A stretch of 64,000 nt of DNA from Puccinia triticina (Eukaryota > Basidiomycota > Pucciniomycetes > Pucciniales > Pucciniaceae), in assembly GCF_026914185.1 (NCBI RefSeq), contig NC_070564.1, positions 186,001 to 250,000 on the forward strand. Direction: 5' to 3'. This document shows, in pieces, positions 60,208 to 64,000 of this stretch. Both the position numbers and the translations under genes were made by a program. The notes under the pieces are model-generated. The model saw only the letters and a program-made list of their open reading frames with translations. It made no database searches and was not told where the DNA came from. The stretch's first letter is position 1; the number at the start of each line of letters is the position of its first letter.

Positions 60208-60795
60208 TCAATCTGGACAGGGAATGAGGGGTGGCAGTTGACGGCGTGGGAACAGGCTGGGAGTCGTGCAGGAGGGGGAGGAGAGCGGAATGAGGTCCCT
60301 GCTGAGGAAGACCGGGATTGGAAGGAGGAATTGGGCGTAACTGAGCTGGAGAGGGTTGTTGGTGGGTGTGTACCCAGATGTTAAAGCCGGGACCGCTGAA
60401 TGGTGGCAAGTAGGGCACTTGAGGACAAAATCCCGTACCTCGTCGGATAAGGACGTCCAAAAATAATCATTACGGAGCCGGGCGACCATTTCAGGGCAAC
60501 CCAGGTGGCCCAGTTTTTTGTGCTCTGTGCTGATGATTTTGAGGCGGAACTCTGAGTCTTCTGGGATGACCAAGCGGCCGTTGACATAAAGAAGCCCATT
60601 GACTGAAGTGCATTTGTCTCCCAGCAGCAGGGCTTCCTGGAGTTTTTGATGGAAATTGTTGGCCGCATAACCCGCTCGAAACCAACGTTTGAGCAGTTCA
60701 GAGGGGGTAGGACACTGGCCAGTTGAATTGGCCCAATATTTCGACATATAACCATGCAGCTGCTTGATTGATGACCAAGTTGGGATGTTGGCCAA
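60208..60795 (-). pseudogene. Integrase N-terminal (HHCC zinc-binding) fragment, Gypsy-type
   Basis: LVIPEDSEFRLKIISTEHKK..GHLGCPEMVARLRNDYFW..L..EVRDFVLKCPTCHHS is the H-x-H...C-x2-C zinc-binding domain of Ty3/Gypsy integrase. The DDE core does not follow; after about 60400 the frame turns into P/S/L-rich sequence. A Leu-heptad-like stretch HLERVVEVLLARVEQTQ (about 60080-60150, minus) just beyond may be a gag piece, implying rearrangement. Confidence 0.75.
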
Positions 60796-60819
60796 AAGTT
60801 AAAGAGGAGATGGGGAGGG

Positions 60820-61140
60820 GGTTGGTACGGATTTGAGGCTGAAAAGTCTGGTGTGGGTTCGAGACTAAGAAGCCTTTGTGTAACGGAGTTGGGGCGCTAG
60901 ACAGGGGTTAGTACGGATTTGTGAGGCTAGGAAGTCCCACGGAACTTGAGTCGGAACGGAATTCAAGATTAGAACCTCGCGGAAACGGAGTCGGAACGGA
61001 TTTTTTTTTGAGACTGAGAAGCCTCACGGAAACGGAGTCAGACGGATTCTAAGACTAAGAAGTCTGGCGGAAGCGGATTTGGAACGGATTTCAAGACTGA
61101 GAAGTCTGACGGAAACAGAGTCGGAAAAAAAATTGAGAAC
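60820..61140. repeat. Tandem repeat of about 40-45 bp inside the LTR element
   Basis: Imperfect units with GACTGAGAAGYCTSRCGGAA and ACGGAGTCGGAACGGATTT, about six copies, between the integrase fragment and the 5' LTR, where gag would be expected. Confidence 0.75.
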
Positions 61141-61204
61141 AGGGCTCTTGCGGAACGGATATCGCCGGGGTTGACGAGGGTGTTTTGGGTCTAGAAAAAA
61201 AAAG

Positions 61205-61579
61205 TGTAAGGGTTGGAAGACCCTTCACTGTTCGGAGGCTGGTGGCACGGAGGGACGAGGCACTAGGCCTGGGCACGTTCTAGATCCAACGTCCTCGGGG
61301 GCTGTATTGCAGGGAGCTAGCCATGGCAGAGAGATATCAATGGGGGTCCGGAGTCTCTCTGTGTTAGTTCTATGTACATCTGTCTTGAGGAAGAAGGGAG
61401 AGAAAGGGAAAGGAAAGGAACTCACCTAGCCACGGCAGAGAGATATCGATGGGGGTCTGGAGTCTCTGCCGAGCTAGGAAGGGGGTGGGAGGAGCTGTGA
61501 CTATACTCCTGGCTGGTGGAGATCATGTGATAGGTGAAGTGTCACCTAGTGAAGCCTGCAAGTCGTGCGGGGCTTCACA
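61205..61579 (-). repeat. 5' LTR (375 bp)
   Basis: Direct copy of 58069-58443, same length. On the minus strand it begins TGTGAAGCCCCGC and ends CCAACCCTTACA. A T-rich stretch (CTTTTTTTTTCTAGACCC) follows, with no obvious tRNA primer match. Confidence 0.93.
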
Positions 61580-63068
61580 TCTGGACTCAAGAATTTGGAC
61601 AAAACAAACGGACCGGCCTGGAGCAGTATTTTGAAGTCGCGTCCTACCAAGCTTTTGATGTGATCAACGAGATACACGGGCTTTAGAGAGGTAATGTTCA
61701 GAGAGACAACATTGAATGATTGGAGGCGGCGTAATAGTACGACCTTGCTCTCCTTTGGCACGCTAGCCACAAGATCCCGAGCCAAGTATTTGACTACTCC
61801 AAGAAGGACCACATGCAAGACCTCCACGGGCGTATCCCACACCCCATCAAATCCTAATGGATTGGAGGGCCAACATTCAGCAACTTGCAGTCAAAGGGTA
61901 ATGTGAATCAAAATCATACTGCGTACCTTGGAGTTCTAATATCGGATTATATAAACGGTACTTGTTGCCCGCCAAAAATTGGATGATTTTTGCTTCCCCA
62001 GCTGCGTTCCCTTTGGCCATTGTCAGGAGCTTCAGGGTGATAGTATCCTTCACACCTAGGCCTTTCGATTTCGTAGTACATGCATTGAGGCTTTTTGATC
62101 GGGCTACTTCAAATAACTCATGCGTGTGTTGTCGCGTGTCAGACCACTTGCGAGCATTCAGAGCTAAATATCAATCCAAATTAATTTGTCAGCATAATTC
62201 ATTGCTGAGATCAGCTGTTCAGGACACACTTTCTCCCCACACAACCCCTGATGGAGGAAATGACGAATGAAGGTGCGAGTCTTCTTGAATTTCTGCAGCC
62301 TCACCGACAGGGTGCATATCCTACACGGGTGGAGGCAGTTTCCCGGGATTGGAGTATTTGTTATCTCGGCGTGCATAGGTGAGTCTCCTAAGAAACATAA
62401 TACCAGACCAACCACCCAGACAGGTCTGGCAATGCTGTGATCGTAAGCCTTGAAACCTTGCGTGGTCATCTCACTGAAACCCAGTTAGTGAATAGCAGCA
62501 AGCAGCACAACCCTTGACAAAACAAAATCTTGTTACAACACACTTCAGTTCCTCCACAATCTGCTCGGAGATCTCACAAGCAGAGGCCAAATTTGACGTT
62601 GCCAAAAAATGGCAATGATACTCTTGGTTGGAAATATGTGGTGGCAGCCCGGACAACGTGAAATAAAATGATATGTGCTTGTTAAATTGTTTGGACACAT
62701 TACCTGATGTGTCGTCGGAGTAAAGCGTCAACGGCACATGGCAGATGATCAGACCGTCAGCCGTCTCCCTCCAGGGCTTGGGAAACTTGACTATCTCCTC
62801 GGCACGACCCCAACAAAAAGATTCTTGAGAGCACATGTAAGTCAAGCAAAAAGCATTACCAATGGCGAGAGAGGGGCCTACAATGTACATGATCAAGGAG
62901 GATTACATACCATAAATCTTCCTGCCGCACTCCTTCCACAGAAGGTTGCCAGTCTTCTTCCAGATGATCTCGGAATAGATCCCCAAGAATTTTGTGATCA
63001 GAATCAAGGTTAAAGCTGGATTGCCTATCGCCAAGCGGCCAGGAATGGTGATCTTAAGGAGGCCGCGT

Positions 63069-63930
63069 CACCAGGAAAATAAAATAGTCAGTTGATGACA
63101 AGTGACATTACACCAGCTCCAGCCAGCTACCCACCATCTATCCAATATCTATCCACTATCTACCCCAATCTCCCAACCATCTCCTCAACTTCCAAAATTT
63201 ACCAAGGTGGTCCTGTTCAGTTTTTGATGAGCCCAACTGATCCTCAATTCTGTTCAGCTGATACTCAACTTTGGCACCCAGTTCATACTCAGCTTTTCTG
63301 CCCAGCTCATACTCAGCTTTTTCACACAGCTTACTCTCAGAATTGGAATAAAGCCTTTTGACCAGTCATTGCTCAGGTGATGCTCAGCTTTGTACTAGTC
63401 CTGGCGCAGCTGATGTTCAGCTTTGTACCAGTCCTTGCTCAGCCTTCTCCTAGTCCTGTCCCAGCTGATGCTCAGCTTTGGCCCAGTCCTGGGCTCGCTG
63501 GCCAGCTGATGCTCAGCTTGCTGAGTATTAGCTGAGCCAGGCCAGGGAAAAATATGGGAATCAGCTTGGACAGGACCAGAGCTGAAAATCAGCTAGGCTA
63601 GGGCCAAAGCTGAGCATCATCTGAGCCATGGACAAGGCTGAGCATCAGCTGTGCCAGGGCCAAAGATGATCATCAGGTGGCCAGTTCCAAAGCTGAGCAT
63701 CAGCTGGGCCAGGGGAAAAACTGAGCATCAGCTGAGCCAGGGTAAAAGCTGAGCATCAGCTGGGCCAGGGCAAAAGCTGAGCATCATCTGTTTTTTTCAC
63801 ATTGAGTGCTTTGATCCTGACACCTATCATGTGAGCCCTAGATGTGCTGGTGGAGAGGAGCAGCATTGGAGCTGAAAACAAAGCTGTGTCATGTCACTTT
63901 CCATCAAGTGACTACTTTTTTTTCCTGGTG
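63069..63930. mobile_element. CACCAGG foldback element, copy 3
   Basis: Ends CACCAGGAAAATAAAATAGT and its imperfect inverse; CGT flanks both sides (63066-63068, 63931-63933). Closely similar along its whole 862 bp to 32876-33741, including the same CTCAGCTTT and AGCTGAGCATCAGCTG subterminal words. Two independent matching 3-bp flanks (CAT there, CGT here) support transposition. Confidence 0.9.
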
Positions 63931-64000
63931 CGTGTTTTGCGTACATGGCTTTCATCAAGTTGGATGCACTTGACGTGTAGAGCCGACTGATAATTAACGA

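Larger units (their letters stand above)
58069..61579 (-). mobile_element. LTR retrotransposon (Gypsy-type remnant) with 5-bp TSD
   Basis: Two 375-bp direct repeats bound a 2.8-kb interior, and TCTGG flanks both sides (58064-58068, 61580-61584). The G-run next to the 58443 end on the minus strand (AGGGGGGGGAGA) is the polypurine tract, so transcription is on the minus strand. The interior keeps an integrase zinc-binding segment but no complete gag, protease or RT, so it depended on another element. Confidence 0.92.
56560..63010 (-). pseudogene. tnp2-like (CACTA/EnSpm-type) transposase gene, split by an LTR retrotransposon
   Basis: Read from about 63010 downward: PWRETADG and PLTLYSDDTSGNVSKQFNKH, FLGDSPMHAEITNTPIPGN..HPCRICTL (62200-62400), WDTPVEVLHVVLLGVVKYL (61842-61790), GRDFKILLQAGPF, then after the retrotransposon KPKIHMLVHLSDSIWLFGP, FESYNGVLR, SVHSNRQAPGCDLE (57700-57900) and a C-terminal block NVQHDCHQGCC (57060) with an acidic tail. 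This is the common basidiomycete transposase that resembles plant tnp2. The LTR element entered within KFLSPEKKM; deleting it and one TCTGG restores the frame. Exon-intron details were not fully resolved; other damage is possible. The CACCAGG element at 63069 lies just beyond its start and may interrupt its 5' end. Confidence 0.7.

Overview
This is a nuclear window from a filamentous fungus. It is most likely a rust-type basidiomycete (Pucciniales): genes have many short introns (about 50-110 nt), small secreted proteins are present, and transposons dominate. Those include a fungal MULE with a GCM/WRKY-like zinc finger, a tnp2-like element, hAT, PIF/Harbinger, a DIRS-like reverse transcriptase, Gypsy-type LTR elements and multicopy RecQ-like helicases. 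The organism assignment is inference, because no rRNA or species marker is present.

Intact host-type genes are few. (1) A three-exon, 112-residue, six-cysteine secreted protein lies at 12.9-13.4 kb on the minus strand and is a candidate effector. (2) A seven-exon inositol monophosphatase lies at 34.5-36.0 kb (plus). (3) A ten-exon DAHP synthase (first step of the shikimate pathway) lies at 37.4-39.3 kb (minus), convergent with the IMPase. (4) A secreted-protein gene lies at 43.9-47.1 kb (minus), and its long second exon is tandemly duplicated. (5) Two multi-exon genes of unknown function lie at 48.3-52.1 kb (minus). In all of these, reading phase holds across the introns I assigned.

The rest is a nested transposon landscape that can be resolved from target-site duplications (TSDs) and inverted termini. 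0-9 kb: satellite-like repeats, a 1.4-kb foldback element and a MITE nested in another element. 9.46-12.1 kb: a MULE with a 10-bp TSD that carries a damaged RAD6/UBC2 fragment with its introns (Pack-MULE-like) and a Harbinger remnant. 14.5-21.2 kb: a complete MULE with 9-bp TSD whose transposase is joined to a ubiquitin-protease-like domain, interrupted by a 1.1-kb MITE. 24.8-29.7 kb: a RecQ-like helicase pseudogene interrupted by a solo LTR, a CACTA-like MITE and a 2.3-kb TA-flanked element; the last contains a 1.2-kb array of perfect hairpins. 31.2-33.9 kb: a stack of foldback elements. 39.5-43.4 kb: a hAT element split by a Harbinger-like MITE filled with minisatellite. 52.6-56.1 kb: a decayed DIRS-like retroelement. 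56.5-63.0 kb: a tnp2-like transposase gene split by an LTR retrotransposon with 375-bp LTRs and 5-bp TSD. 63.1-63.9 kb: another CACCAGG foldback element.

The strongest discovery candidates are the unannotated cysteine-rich secreted gene, the RAD6-carrying MULE, the MULE transposase-protease protein, the hairpin array, and the secreted gene with duplicated alternative terminal exons.
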